Below are positions 1-7,852 of a stretch of DNA of 13,423 nucleotides, piece by piece. How positions within the stretch are numbered: position 1 is the stretch's first letter; the number at the start of each line of letters is the position of its first letter. Source of the DNA: Syntrophaceae bacterium (GTDB lineage: Bacteria > Desulfobacterota > DTXE01); contig DTXE01000394.1 of the NCBI GenBank assembly GCA_012962595.1, positions 1 to 13,423 on the forward strand. Direction: 5' to 3'. Position numbers and translations under genes: made by a program. The notes under the pieces are model-generated. The model saw only the letters and a list, made by a program, of their open reading frames with translations, did no database searches and was not told the DNA's origin.

Positions 1-106
1 ATGCAAGAACAGGACCAGTCCAATCGAAGAATTCATCCACCATCCTTTGCATATGTCGTTCTAACTCTTCCAGGTCTTTGGAAATATTGATGCGGATATA
101 ATCCAT
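1..106 (-). CDS. Probable Hsp20/alpha-crystallin family small heat shock protein, N-terminal fragment
   Basis: Only the first 35 codons are present; the gene runs off the left edge. The ATG at 106-104 has a GGAGG ribosome binding site at 120-116 with 9 nt spacing. A second in-frame ATG at 115 lies too close to that site to be used. The fragment begins MDYIRINISKDLEELERHMQ and continues with an amphipathic Asp/Glu/Arg-rich helix and a Phe-Phe-Asp-Trp segment. This resembles the N-terminal arm of bacterial Hsp20 proteins, ATP-independent cytoplasmic holdases that bind unfolding proteins. The alpha-crystallin domain itself would lie outside the window, so the family call rests on N-terminal resemblance only. 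It starts 75 bp after the tlyA stop on the same strand, so read-through from the upstream operon or a promoter of its own are both possible. Confidence 0.5.
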   Translation of the reverse strand, partial: MDYIRINISKDLEELERHMQRMVDEFFDWTGPVLA

Positions 107-180
107 AATGCCCATCCTCCCCAAATTTTTGCTAATGGCTCCACATCTTACCCCCATTTACTGGCGGGGCATCCTTTAGG

Positions 181-921
181 TTAGCTAAGCACATTACGGA
201 GGTAAATGAGGAATTCTCTATTTCCTTTGGGGCCTAGGATAGGGGATTCTGTCACCCCCATAACCCTAAAGCCTAAATTCTCACAAAAATGGGTTATCTC
301 TTGGATAACTCTATGGTGTTTCTGAGCATTCCTTACCACGCCACCTTTCTCAACTTCACCTCTACCCACCTCAAATTGAGGTTTAATGAGGGCAATTACC
401 TCTCCATCTTCTTTGATTAGGTTCTTAATGGATGGAATGACTTTCTTAAGGGAGATGAAGGACACGTCAACGGTCACTAGATCGAGTATATCACAAATGG
501 CCTCCTTTTTCAAATAACGGATATTTTGTCGTTCTAAGAGAATAACCCTTGGATCCTGGCGGAGCTTAAAGTCTATTTGACCATAACCCACATCCACGGC
601 AAAGACCCTTTTTGCCCCATGTTGCAGCAGGCAATCGGTGAAGCCACCTGTTCCAGCCCCCACATCCAAAGCAACCTTATCTCGGACATCGATGTTAAAT
701 TCATTTAGGGCCTTTTCTAATTTCAGACCTCCCCTGCTCACATAGGGGATATCCCCTCCCTTGATGTTAATCTGGGCATGAATACTTACTGCTGTCCCTG
801 CCTTGTCCATTACCTTGCCATTAACCAAAACTGAACCTGATAAAATCACAGCTTTGGCCTTTGAGCGACTTATAGTAAATCCTTTTTTGACCAAAAGCGT
901 ATCAAGGCGTTCTTTATCCAC
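181..921 (-). CDS. tlyA: TlyA family rRNA (cytidine-2'-O)-methyltransferase with S4 domain
   Basis: The product is a 246-residue S4-domain protein joined to an FtsJ/RrmJ-like SAM methyltransferase. TlyA proteins 2'-O-methylate cytidines in rRNA (16S and/or 23S) and are often misnamed hemolysins. Residues 1 to about 60 form the S4 RNA-binding module (ERLDTLLVKKGF, SGSVLVNGK), followed by the linker YVSRGGLKLEKAL. The SAM motif DVGAGTGGFT is at 86-95. The candidate K-D-K-E catalytic residues are Lys67 or Lys70, Asp152 (VDVSF), Lys180 (LIKPQFE) and Glu236 (GNREF). The frame is open to an ATG at 996, but that would overlap dxs by about 60 bp. I prefer the GTG at 921 (or 924), preceded by AAAGGGG, because family members start just before this ERLD-like segment. 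It is the last gene of the xseA-to-tlyA operon. Confidence 0.9.
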   Translation of the reverse strand: MDKERLDTLLVKKGFTISRSKAKAVILSGSVLVNGKVMDKAGTAVSIHAQINIKGGDIPYVSRGGLKLEKALNEFNIDVRDKVALDVGAGTGGFTDCLLQHGAKRVFAVDVGYGQIDFKLRQDPRVILLERQNIRYLKKEAICDILDLVTVDVSFISLKKVIPSIKNLIKEDGEVIALIKPQFEVGRGEVEKGGVVRNAQKHHRVIQEITHFCENLGFRVMGVTESPILGPKGNREFLIYLRNVLS

Positions 922-937
922 CACACCCCTTTCAGGT

Positions 938-2824
938 TTAACTCTCTTCACTTCCCAAAACCATCTCCCGTGCTGCTTTATAAATAGACTGAGCATCTAG
1001 ACCATATCTTTCCCTTAAGATCTTCTGGCTACCCTGCTCCACAATTACGTCAGGTATACCCAGACGTTTAATCTCAATCTCATGTAGATGCCTCTCTTCT
1101 AATAATTCCAAGATGGCACTGCCAAAGCCACCTAATTTGGCATTTTCCTCCACGGTTAGGACCCTTTTTGTCTTCTCTGCCCACTCTGTAATGAGCAATT
1201 CGTCCAGAGGTTTAACAAAGCGGGCATTGATGACCGATGCCTTGATGTTTGAGTTGGAAAGCCCATCTGCTGCCTCAAGTGCGGGGTAGACCGTTGAACC
1301 AATGGCCAGAATGAGTATGTCCTCCCCCTTCCTCAGAAGTTCTCCTTGGCCTATAGGGATGGTTTTCAATTGAGGATCCAAGTCTACACCATAGCCGGGT
1401 CCTTTTGGATAACGAAGGGATATAGGGCCTGAATAATCGATGGCCGTTTTGAGCATGTGTGCTAGCTCATTTTCATCTTTAGGGGCCATAATCACCATAT
1501 GGGGAAGGTGTCTCATATAGGATAAATCAAAAAGGCCATGGTGTGTGGGTCCGTCTTCTCCTACAATCCCTGCCCTATCCAAAGCAAAAACTACCGGAAG
1601 CCTTTGCAAACAAACATCATGAAGTATCTGATCGTAGGCCCTCTGAAGAAAGGTAGAATATATAGCAACCACAGGCTTAAATCCCTGTGTGGCCATACCT
1701 GCGGCAAGGGTAACTGCGTGTTGTTCAGCGATCCCTACATCAAAGAAGCGATGAGGAAATGTTTCTCTGAACCCTGTGAGACCTGTTCCTTCAGGCATTG
1801 CCGCTGTAACAGCGATTATTTTATCATTTTGTCTGGCAAGCTCTATAATAGTGTCCCCAAAGACTTCGGTATATGATTTATGGGTATCAGGTGTATACTT
1901 TAGCTTTCCTGTGGTGATTTCAAAAGGTCCTGTGCCATGGAAGGTGGTAGGATCAATTTCCGCAGGCCTATAGCCCTTGCCCTTGGTAGTAAGCACATGC
2001 ATGAGAATGGGTCCCTCAAGATACTTGGCATTCTTAAAGGCCTCTATGAGTCTATCTAGACGGTGCCCTTGAATGGGTCCCACATATTGGAACTTTAGGG
2101 CCTCAAAAAGCATCCCTGGGGTAAAGAAACTTTTTAAGGAATCCTCCACCCTTTTGGCCAGCTTCAGGATATCCTCTCCAATAGCAGGGACAGACCTTAA
2201 GAGATTCTCCATATCTCTCCTGAAGTTGGTAAAGATTCTCCCTGTAAGTTTTCTACTCAAAAAGGATGATAAGGCCCCTACATTGGATGATATAGACATC
2301 TCATTATCGTTCAAGACCACGATTAAATCCTTATCCAGATCCCCTGCCTGATTTAGGGCCTCAAATGCCATTCCTGAGGTCATGGAGCCATCGCCTATAA
2401 CTGCAATTACCTTGTGGTTATCCTTTCTAAAATCCCGTGCTATAGCCATACCCAAGGCTGCGGAGATGGATGTTCCACTATGACCGGTATTAAAGGTATC
2501 GTAAGGACTTTCTTCCCTCCTGGGAAAACCACCTATACCACCCCACTGCCTTAAGGTATGGAAGGCATTCTTTCTCCCGGTCAAAAGCTTATGGGCATAG
2601 GATTGATGTCCCACATCCCATATGAGCTTATCATTTGGGGTGTCAAACACGTAATGTAGGGCTATAGTGAGTTCTACTACCCCCAGATTAGGTGCTAGAT
2701 GCCCACCTCTCCTGGAGACGGTAGTAATGATTTCTTCTCTGATCTCCCGGGCAAGCTCCTTAAGTTCGGGTAGATTTAACTTTTTGAGGTCCTGGGGACT
2801 GTTTATGTTGTCCAATAATCTCAT
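938..2824 (-). CDS. dxs: 1-deoxy-D-xylulose-5-phosphate synthase
   Basis: This ThDP-dependent enzyme condenses pyruvate with glyceraldehyde 3-phosphate to give DXP, the entry step of the MEP isoprenoid pathway and a precursor for thiamine and pyridoxal. It is full length (628 aa; the family is usually 620-640). Visible motifs are [16 protein letters not shown] with its His at 42, [13 protein letters not shown] (72-84), and the ThDP/Mg site GDGSMTSGM (144-152) through LNDN (171-174). Further on are the pyrimidine domain PEGTGLTGF with a catalytic Glu, [16 protein letters not shown], and a C-terminal transketolase domain. The start is well fixed: an in-frame TGA lies 12 nt upstream of the ATG. 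The ribosome binding site is weak (a nearby AAGG, with GGGGAG about 14 nt away). Following ispA by 22 bp fits supply of isoprenoid precursors. Confidence 0.98.
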   Translation of the reverse strand: MRLLDNINSPQDLKKLNLPELKELAREIREEIITTVSRRGGHLAPNLGVVELTIALHYVFDTPNDKLIWDVGHQSYAHKLLTGRKNAFHTLRQWGGIGGFPRREESPYDTFNTGHSGTSISAALGMAIARDFRKDNHKVIAVIGDGSMTSGMAFEALNQAGDLDKDLIVVLNDNEMSISSNVGALSSFLSRKLTGRIFTNFRRDMENLLRSVPAIGEDILKLAKRVEDSLKSFFTPGMLFEALKFQYVGPIQGHRLDRLIEAFKNAKYLEGPILMHVLTTKGKGYRPAEIDPTTFHGTGPFEITTGKLKYTPDTHKSYTEVFGDTIIELARQNDKIIAVTAAMPEGTGLTGFRETFPHRFFDVGIAEQHAVTLAAGMATQGFKPVVAIYSTFLQRAYDQILHDVCLQRLPVVFALDRAGIVGEDGPTHHGLFDLSYMRHLPHMVIMAPKDENELAHMLKTAIDYSGPISLRYPKGPGYGVDLDPQLKTIPIGQGELLRKGEDILILAIGSTVYPALEAADGLSNSNIKASVINARFVKPLDELLITEWAEKTKRVLTVEENAKLGGFGSAILELLEERHLHEIEIKRLGIPDVIVEQGSQKILRERYGLDAQSIYKAAREMVLGSEES

Positions 2825-2846
2825 AACCTTACATCAAACTCCCCAT

Positions 2847-3737
2847 TTAATATTTTCGCTCAATAATGTAGTGAGCAATAGCCCTCAAGGGGTCGGCTCT
2901 ATGATCAAAGGAGCTGATGGCATCCAAGGCCAGACTTATAAAATGCCTTGCCATCTCCCTAGATTCATTCAAACCTATCACCGCAACATAGGTTGCCTTC
3001 TTACTTTTTATATCAGAGCCAGCCTCTTTTCCCATTATGTGGGATTGACCTTCCACATCTAATAAGTCATCTGCGATCTGAAAAGCTAATCCTACCTTCT
3101 GTCCGTAGCTCTTGAGCGAAGCTATCTCTGTTTCTGATCCCCCGCCTAAAATTCCTCCTGATAAAACTGAGGCGGTGATAAGGGCACCGGTCTTATGCAT
3201 ATGAATATATTCTACAGTATCCGTGTGGACTTCTTTATCTTCAGAGAGAAGGTCGGCTACCTGTCCCCTAACCATACCATGATATCCTGCTGCATAGGAG
3301 ACAATGTGGATGACCTCCAGGAGCCTTTCGCTGTTTATACCCTTTCTTACATCTGGATGAGACATGAGTTTAAATGCCTCTGTCAAAAGTGCATCGCCAG
3401 CCAAAATGGCTATAGCCTCACCAAAGACCTTGTGACTGGTAGGAACTCCTCTTCGGTAATCGTCGTTATCCAAGGCTGGAAGATCATCATGGATAAGAGA
3501 GTAGGTGTGTATAAGCTCTAGAGCGCATGCTACAGGAAGGATTTGACCTTTCATGCCACCCACAGCCTCAGCCCCTGCTATGCATAAAATGGGCCGGACT
3601 CTCTTGCCACCTGCGAACAGGCTGTAACGCATGGCCTTTGTAATAATATCAAAGTCTTCTTCCTCCATAGGGAGGTAGCCTTCCAGGGCCTTATCCACCA
3701 TCTCCTTTTTTTCCTTGAGATATTTTTTTAAATCCAA
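2847..3737 (-). CDS. ispA: Polyprenyl (farnesyl/geranylgeranyl) diphosphate synthase
   Basis: This cytoplasmic trans-prenyltransferase elongates DMAPP with IPP to farnesyl and possibly geranylgeranyl diphosphate, for quinones, undecaprenyl carrier and other lipids. The 296 residues include the basic GGKRVRP motif (43-49), the first Asp-rich motif DDLPALD (84-90, in the type with four residues between the acidic groups, typical of bacterial IspA), GQVADLLSE (158-166), HKTGALI and the second Asp-rich motif DDLLD (223-227). The start codon is TTG at 3737-3735, giving MDLKKYLKEK as in relatives. A GAGGA site lies at the end of xseB, and the next ATG (residue 13) sits directly on an AAGGAG. It lies 6 bp after xseB and 22 bp before dxs. 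Product chain length cannot be fixed from sequence alone. Confidence 0.95.
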   Translation of the reverse strand: MDLKKYLKEKKEMVDKALEGYLPMEEEDFDIITKAMRYSLFAGGKRVRPILCIAGAEAVGGMKGQILPVACALELIHTYSLIHDDLPALDNDDYRRGVPTSHKVFGEAIAILAGDALLTEAFKLMSHPDVRKGINSERLLEVIHIVSYAAGYHGMVRGQVADLLSEDKEVHTDTVEYIHMHKTGALITASVLSGGILGGGSETEIASLKSYGQKVGLAFQIADDLLDVEGQSHIMGKEAGSDIKSKKATYVAVIGLNESREMARHFISLALDAISSFDHRADPLRAIAHYIIERKY

Positions 3738-3743
3738 AATCTG

Positions 3744-3971
3744 TTAATCCTCTTCCGAAAAGGGTTTGGTGGTAAATTTGCCCTCTTCATTCTTTAACAA
3801 GAGCTCAACCTTCCTCTCTGCTTCATCCAGCTTCTTTGCGCAGAATCTAGATAGCTTTACTCCCTCTTCAAAAATCTTTAGAGATTCATCTAAAGGAAGA
3901 TCTCCTGACTCCAATTTATTGACAATTTCCTCCAGTCTCTTTAAGGCATTTTCAAAACTTTCCTTAGCCAT
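3744..3971 (-). CDS. xseB: Exodeoxyribonuclease VII small subunit
   Basis: This is the 75-residue partner of XseA. The complex degrades single-stranded DNA from either end into oligonucleotides and acts in mismatch repair and damage tolerance. The protein has the usual length and the family signature: SFENALKRLEEIVNKLESGD, then LPLDESLKIFEEGVKLSRFC, followed by a Lys/Glu-rich helix with KLDEAERKVELLL. Its ATG lies inside the end of xseA (8 bp overlap), with GGTGGAG as ribosome binding site 7 nt upstream. This arrangement fits translational coupling, as expected for a complex that needs several small subunits per large one. It is followed 6 bp later by ispA. Confidence 0.96.
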   Translation of the reverse strand: MAKESFENALKRLEEIVNKLESGDLPLDESLKIFEEGVKLSRFCAKKLDEAERKVELLLKNEEGKFTTKPFSEED

Positions 3972-5322
3972 GTTTTTTCTCCACCTTAGAGATTATCTCC
4001 CCTTTGGCTAGCTTCACATGGATGCTATCACCCACGGAAACGGAGCTGACATCGGTTATTATCTTAAGGTCTGGTAGTGTCCTTGCGATGCTATAACCTC
4101 GTTCTAAAATGGCCAGGGGACTTAGGGCATGGAGCTGTTTCATCTCTTTGTCAAGCTGCTCACGGATAAGTTTAAGATATTTGGAGATGAGAAGGGATAA
4201 TTCCCTTTTAAGTCTCAATAAATAGGATGCATGGCGCTCGATTGCCTTTTCGGGGCTATAATAAAATAGCTTATGTATCATAATCTGCATTTCATTCCTT
4301 TTATTTATAAATATCTGACTGGTGCGGGTCTTTATATCACCCATTATATCATCTAAGCGAATGCGGAGGTCATCTAACCTCTTCTTAGGATCAATCAGCC
4401 TTTTATCTAGGTTATGTGTGCAATCTCTGTGGGATGCAATGGTCTTAAGGATTGCCTCCCTAAGGCGATAGCCCATATCTTGGATGCGGGAGGTTAGTTC
4501 ATCCTTTCTCCTAACCACTAATTCTGCGGCGGCTGATGGAGTAGGTGCTCTCAAGTCTGCCACAAAGTCTGCGATGGTAAAGTCCACTTCATGACCTATA
4601 GCTGAGATAACCGGTATAGAGGATTGAAAGATAGCTCTGGCTACCCTTTCCTGGTTAAAGGCCCAAAGGTCCTCCAGTGAACCCCCACCCCTGGCTAAAA
4701 TTATTACATCTATATTATTCATTTGATTGAGATCATAAATAGCGGTGGCTATTTCAGTATCTGCACCCTCACCCTGCACCCTAACTGGATATATAAAAAC
4801 CTCCACGTTGGCAAACCGCCTGCTCAAAATTTTCAAAAAGTCTCGAATAGCTGCACCAGTAGGTGAGGTAATAACCGCCAATCGCTGGGGGAGGTAGGGT
4901 ATGGTTTTTTTCAATGAGGCATCAAAAAGTCCTTCCCTTTCCAACCTTTGCTTTAATTGTTCAAAGGCCAACTGTAAGGCCCCAAGCCCTTTGGGTTCTA
5001 TGGTATCCACAAGGATCTGATATTCACCCCGCACCTCATATACACTTATCCTGCCTTGGCAGATGACCTTTAGGCCGTTTTCCAGTTTAAAAGGGAGGAG
5101 TCTTTGCTGATTTCTGAAGATGACTGCCCTTATCTGGGAAGATTCATCTTTGAGGGTAAAATAGCAATGACCTGATAAAGGGGCTCTTAAGTTGGAGATT
5201 TCACCTTCAACCCATATGAACGGAAACCGCTCCTCTAGGATGTCCTTTATCCTTTGGGTCAGTTCACTTACTGTGTATATTGGCCTCTGGGCAACTTCAA
5301 ACCAAGTTAGGGATTCATCCAT
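3964..5322 (-). CDS. xseA: Exodeoxyribonuclease VII large subunit
   Basis: The product is the 452-residue catalytic subunit of exonuclease VII (metal-independent in E. coli). An N-terminal OB fold (about 15-110) carries WVEGEISNLRAPLSGHCYFTL, a very typical XseA stretch. The catalytic domain follows with VITSPTGAAIRDFL, the glycine-rich ARGGGSLEDLWAFN and GHEVDFTIADFVADLRAPTP. A long Arg/Lys/Glu-rich coiled-coil region (about 265-400) binds XseB. The C-terminus has LERGYSI and a small beta segment (VSVGDSIHVKLAKGEI), also typical. The ATG at 5322 has no strong Shine-Dalgarno sequence. It is the first gene of the minus-strand operon and is divergent from the gene at 5461, with 138 bp between them. 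The 8 bp overlap with xseB keeps the two subunits together. Confidence 0.97.
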   Translation of the reverse strand: MDESLTWFEVAQRPIYTVSELTQRIKDILEERFPFIWVEGEISNLRAPLSGHCYFTLKDESSQIRAVIFRNQQRLLPFKLENGLKVICQGRISVYEVRGEYQILVDTIEPKGLGALQLAFEQLKQRLEREGLFDASLKKTIPYLPQRLAVITSPTGAAIRDFLKILSRRFANVEVFIYPVRVQGEGADTEIATAIYDLNQMNNIDVIILARGGGSLEDLWAFNQERVARAIFQSSIPVISAIGHEVDFTIADFVADLRAPTPSAAAELVVRRKDELTSRIQDMGYRLREAILKTIASHRDCTHNLDKRLIDPKKRLDDLRIRLDDIMGDIKTRTSQIFINKRNEMQIMIHKLFYYSPEKAIERHASYLLRLKRELSLLISKYLKLIREQLDKEMKQLHALSPLAILERGYSIARTLPDLKIITDVSSVSVGDSIHVKLAKGEIISKVEKKHG

Positions 5323-5355
5323 GTAAAGTTTTATCCCATTTTGGAAATTTATAGA

Positions 5356-5384
5356 ATCGTAACATATCGCCTGTGAGAGTTCAA
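5356..5384 (-). promoter_or_regulatory. Putative sigma-70-type promoter of the xseA-xseB-ispA-dxs-tlyA operon
   Basis: On the minus strand, TTGAAC (5384-5379) is followed by a 17-bp spacer and TACGAT (5361-5356), each 4 of 6 to consensus. Initiation would fall near 5349, about 27 nt upstream of the xseA ATG. The position in the divergent gap is right, but no start site has been mapped and A/T-rich DNA gives such matches by chance. Confidence 0.45.
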
Positions 5385-5460
5385 TTTATTTTTGTGGCCC
5401 TAATAGCCATCTGATATCCCCACTTTATTTGAAAGGCGGAATAAGGTATATTTCATTATC

Positions 5461-7713
5461 ATGAAAGTCCTTTTGTTTGCCCTTCTACTTATGGGTTTTA
5501 CATCCTTAGTGGTTCAGACCCTCCTAATTCGTGAGTTTCTCATTGTCTTTTTAGGAAATGAACTGACCATTGGCCTCATCTTATCCAATTGGATTGTCTT
5601 AGAGGCATTGGGGGCAAGCATCTTTTCCCCATTGGCCCAAAGATCAAAGAGACCCATAATCTTTTACATTACCTTACAGGTGCTTATAAGTGCCTATTTT
5701 CCAGCGAGCATAATCCTGGTGCGCAGTATAAAGGACATCCTGGGGGCAGGAGCAGGTGAAGGATTGGGTATAGTTCCCGTATTTATTTCATCGCTATTTT
5801 TGCTTTTACCCTTGAGCCTATGCGATGGTGCGCAATTTCCCTTTGGCTGCCGAATGTTATCAGATATTTCAAAGAGAAAATGGGAATCACCGGGCAAGGT
5901 CTATATCTTAGAGGCCATGGGGTTTATTGTGGCCGGCCCCCTATTCACCTATCTATTTATAACCCATCTTAATTCTCTTGAGATTGCCTTCATAATCGGC
6001 CTGCTCAATATTTTATCTAGCCTCCTGTTAATCAAAATGGCCAGGCAAGGGTTTCTAAAAAAATGTTATACCCTGATTTTATTCCTGCTTTTAGCCTTGA
6101 GTCTGGGTGCCCTTAGCCTTAATTTCTCTGAAAGACTCCAGAGGTTATCTGTATCAAGGCAGTTTAAAGGTCAGGAGGTGCTAGATTACAGGAACTCTAT
6201 TTATGGAAATCTCACCGTAACCAAGATGGGAGACCAGTTAAACTTCTTTAGCGATGGAATCCCCATCATCACTACCCCCCACCCTAATACCGCCTACCTA
6301 GAGGAATTTATCCATTTCGGTATGCTTAGCCATCCAAAACCAGAAAGGGTGCTTATTGTGGGTGGCGGTGCCGGTGGGGCCATTGGAGAAATTTTAAAAC
6401 ATCCTGTAAAAAGTCTGGATTACACCGAACTTGATCCGCTCCTTATCCAGATGGTCAAAGATTTTCCCACACCCCTTACCCAAAAGGAATTAGCTGATTC
6501 CCGTCTGAGAATAAATTTTATGGATGGGATAAGATTTATCAAGACTACAGAGGATTCCTATGATGTTATATTCATAAACGCACCGTTACCCTCCACCTTA
6601 GGCCTGAATCGATTCTACACAGAGGAATTCTTTTCTTCTGTTAAAAGGATTCTAAATACCCCAGGCATTCTGGTCCTTAACCTCCCTGGCTCTTTAAGCT
6701 ATCTCGGTGAAGAACTTAGGAAACTCAATGGCTCCATACTCTCTACCCTGAAAGGTCAATTCCCTTTTGTTAAGGTCATTCCTGGCGACTCCAACCTCTA
6801 CCTTGCCTCTGAAGAGGAATTTGAGATCAGTCCAAAAGTCTTGGTTAATGGCCTAAAAGACCGAAATATCTCCACAGTCCTTTTAAACCCCCTCTACATA
6901 GAATATAGACTCCATCCTAGATGGTCAGTCTGGTTTAGAGAATCCCTTAAGGAGACCCTCAAGGTAAAGCCAAACAGGGATCTGTCACCCACTGGCCTAT
7001 TCTATGGAGTTTCCTACTTAAATGCCCTGTTTTCACCGGAGACTCAAGGTTTATTTAAGGGCTTGGATGGATTAAGGCTAAAGATGCTCCTAGCACCACT
7101 CTTTATCTTAGGTTTAGCAGGGATAGCCTTACAACGGCATACTACCACATGGAGAAAATTAGCCATCCCCTTTTCCATTGCCTCAACAGGATTTTTAGGA
7201 ATGACCTTTGATCTGGTCCTTATATTTTGTTACCAGGCATTCTTTGGATTCGTCTATCACCATATTGCACTCCTGGTAACCTCGTTTATGGCAGGACTTA
7301 CCTTGGGTGGGTGGTTAATGACCCACAGGCTATCTAGGCTAAAAAGGGATATGTTGTGCTTCCTTAAGATAGAGATAATGGCTATCCTTTTCTCTCTGGC
7401 TGTTCCCATTCTTTTGATAAACCTGGGCAGTATGTATAGCATGTGGTTTGCTCCCATCTTCTTTTTGCTCTCTGCACTTTCCGGATTAATAGTGGGTTTA
7501 GAATTTCCTCTAGCCAATAAGATATATGGAACGGGAAAGACCGCACAAACCGCAGGGATACTTTACAGCATGGATCTCTTGGGAGCCTGGATGGGGGCCC
7601 TTGTGGTCTCTATAGCCCTTCTCCCCCTCTTAGGTTTGCTTAAGACCTGTCTCTTTTTGGCCTGCCTTAAGCTTTTAAGCCTAGCCCTTATTCTGACATC
7701 AAAACTGACCTAG
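5461..7713 (+). CDS. Membrane-embedded spermidine-synthase-like protein
   Basis: The 750-residue protein has three parts. About seven hydrophobic segments (1-220) begin with FTSLVVQTLLIREFLIVFLG and GNELTIGLIL, typical of membrane-fused spermidine synthases. A soluble Rossmann methyltransferase-like domain spans about 230-530. A further set of about seven hydrophobic segments spans 535-750. The soluble part has the spermine/spermidine synthase motifs VGGGAGG (300-306), YTELD (321-325) and LNRFYTEEFF (382-391). True synthases have Asp in GGGDGG; here it is Ala304. They also have D-x-x-D in the catalytic loop; here it is Asn373 and Leu376 (INAPLPSTL). Aminopropyl transfer is therefore doubtful. 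A cytoplasmic domain acting on a small cationic or membrane substrate, or a transporter role, are alternatives. The ATG has a weak AAGG site 14 nt upstream. It is divergent from xseA, and no operon partner is evident. Confidence 0.85.
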   Translation: MKVLLFALLLMGFTSLVVQTLLIREFLIVFLGNELTIGLILSNWIVLEALGASIFSPLAQRSKRPIIFYITLQVLISAYFPASIILVRSIKDILGAGAGEGLGIVPVFISSLFLLLPLSLCDGAQFPFGCRMLSDISKRKWESPGKVYILEAMGFIVAGPLFTYLFITHLNSLEIAFIIGLLNILSSLLLIKMARQGFLKKCYTLILFLLLALSLGALSLNFSERLQRLSVSRQFKGQEVLDYRNSIYGNLTVTKMGDQLNFFSDGIPIITTPHPNTAYLEEFIHFGMLSHPKPERVLIVGGGAGGAIGEILKHPVKSLDYTELDPLLIQMVKDFPTPLTQKELADSRLRINFMDGIRFIKTTEDSYDVIFINAPLPSTLGLNRFYTEEFFSSVKRILNTPGILVLNLPGSLSYLGEELRKLNGSILSTLKGQFPFVKVIPGDSNLYLASEEEFEISPKVLVNGLKDRNISTVLLNPLYIEYRLHPRWSVWFRESLKETLKVKPNRDLSPTGLFYGVSYLNALFSPETQGLFKGLDGLRLKMLLAPLFILGLAGIALQRHTTTWRKLAIPFSIASTGFLGMTFDLVLIFCYQAFFGFVYHHIALLVTSFMAGLTLGGWLMTHRLSRLKRDMLCFLKIEIMAILFSLAVPILLINLGSMYSMWFAPIFFLLSALSGLIVGLEFPLANKIYGTGKTAQTAGILYSMDLLGAWMGALVVSIALLPLLGLLKTCLFLACLKLLSLALILTSKLT

Positions 7714-7779
7714 ATCATACTTATTCCATCTCCTCTGGCGGCATCTGTGGAAATTTTTCAGAGCTCTCGCAAAAAAGGC

Positions 7780-7806
7780 TTGACAGAAATGTTCTAACAT
7801 GATAAT
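7780..7806 (+). promoter_or_regulatory. Putative promoter of the DtxR/FeoA regulator gene
   Basis: A perfect -35 TTGACA (7780-7785) is followed by GATAAT (7801-7806, 5 of 6) with a short 15-bp spacer; TAATTA at 17 bp is the poorer alternative. Initiation would be near 7813, inside the first DtxR-like box, so binding there would block it. The spacer holds the inverted repeat ATGTTCTAACAT (7789-7800). Confidence 0.5.
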
Positions 7807-7843
7807 TAGGCAAATCTAAATTAATTCGAATAATCTAACAAAT
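7806..7843 (+). promoter_or_regulatory. Tandem DtxR-like operator boxes upstream of the regulator gene
   Basis: Two abutting 19-mers are seen. TTAGGCAAATCTAAATTAA (7806-7824) matches the classical DtxR/IdeR box TTAGGTTAGCCTAACCTAA at 13 of 19 positions. TTCGAATAATCTAACAAAT (7825-7843) matches at 11 of 19. Their shared cores, AAATCTAA (7812-7819) and TAATCTAA (7831-7838), are exactly 19 bp apart. The same layout recurs before feoB. The position over the transcription start and upstream of the regulator itself implies autoregulation (inference). Confidence 0.6.
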
Positions 7844-7852
7844 TTATAAACC

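Noticed and set aside
127..167. Weak stem (CCCC paired with GGGG around a 10-nt loop on the minus strand) after tlyA as a terminator
   Set aside because: The stem is only four base pairs and no T run follows on the minus strand.
1538..3521. Plus-strand open frames of 65-131 codons opposite dxs and ispA
   Set aside because: They are shadows of two well-conserved enzymes, with no ribosome binding sites or domain patterns.
5392..5420. Possible plus-strand promoter TTGTGG-17-TATCCC for the gene at 5461
   Set aside because: The match to consensus is too weak, and TATATT at 5447-5452 has no acceptable -35; no promoter is called for that gene.
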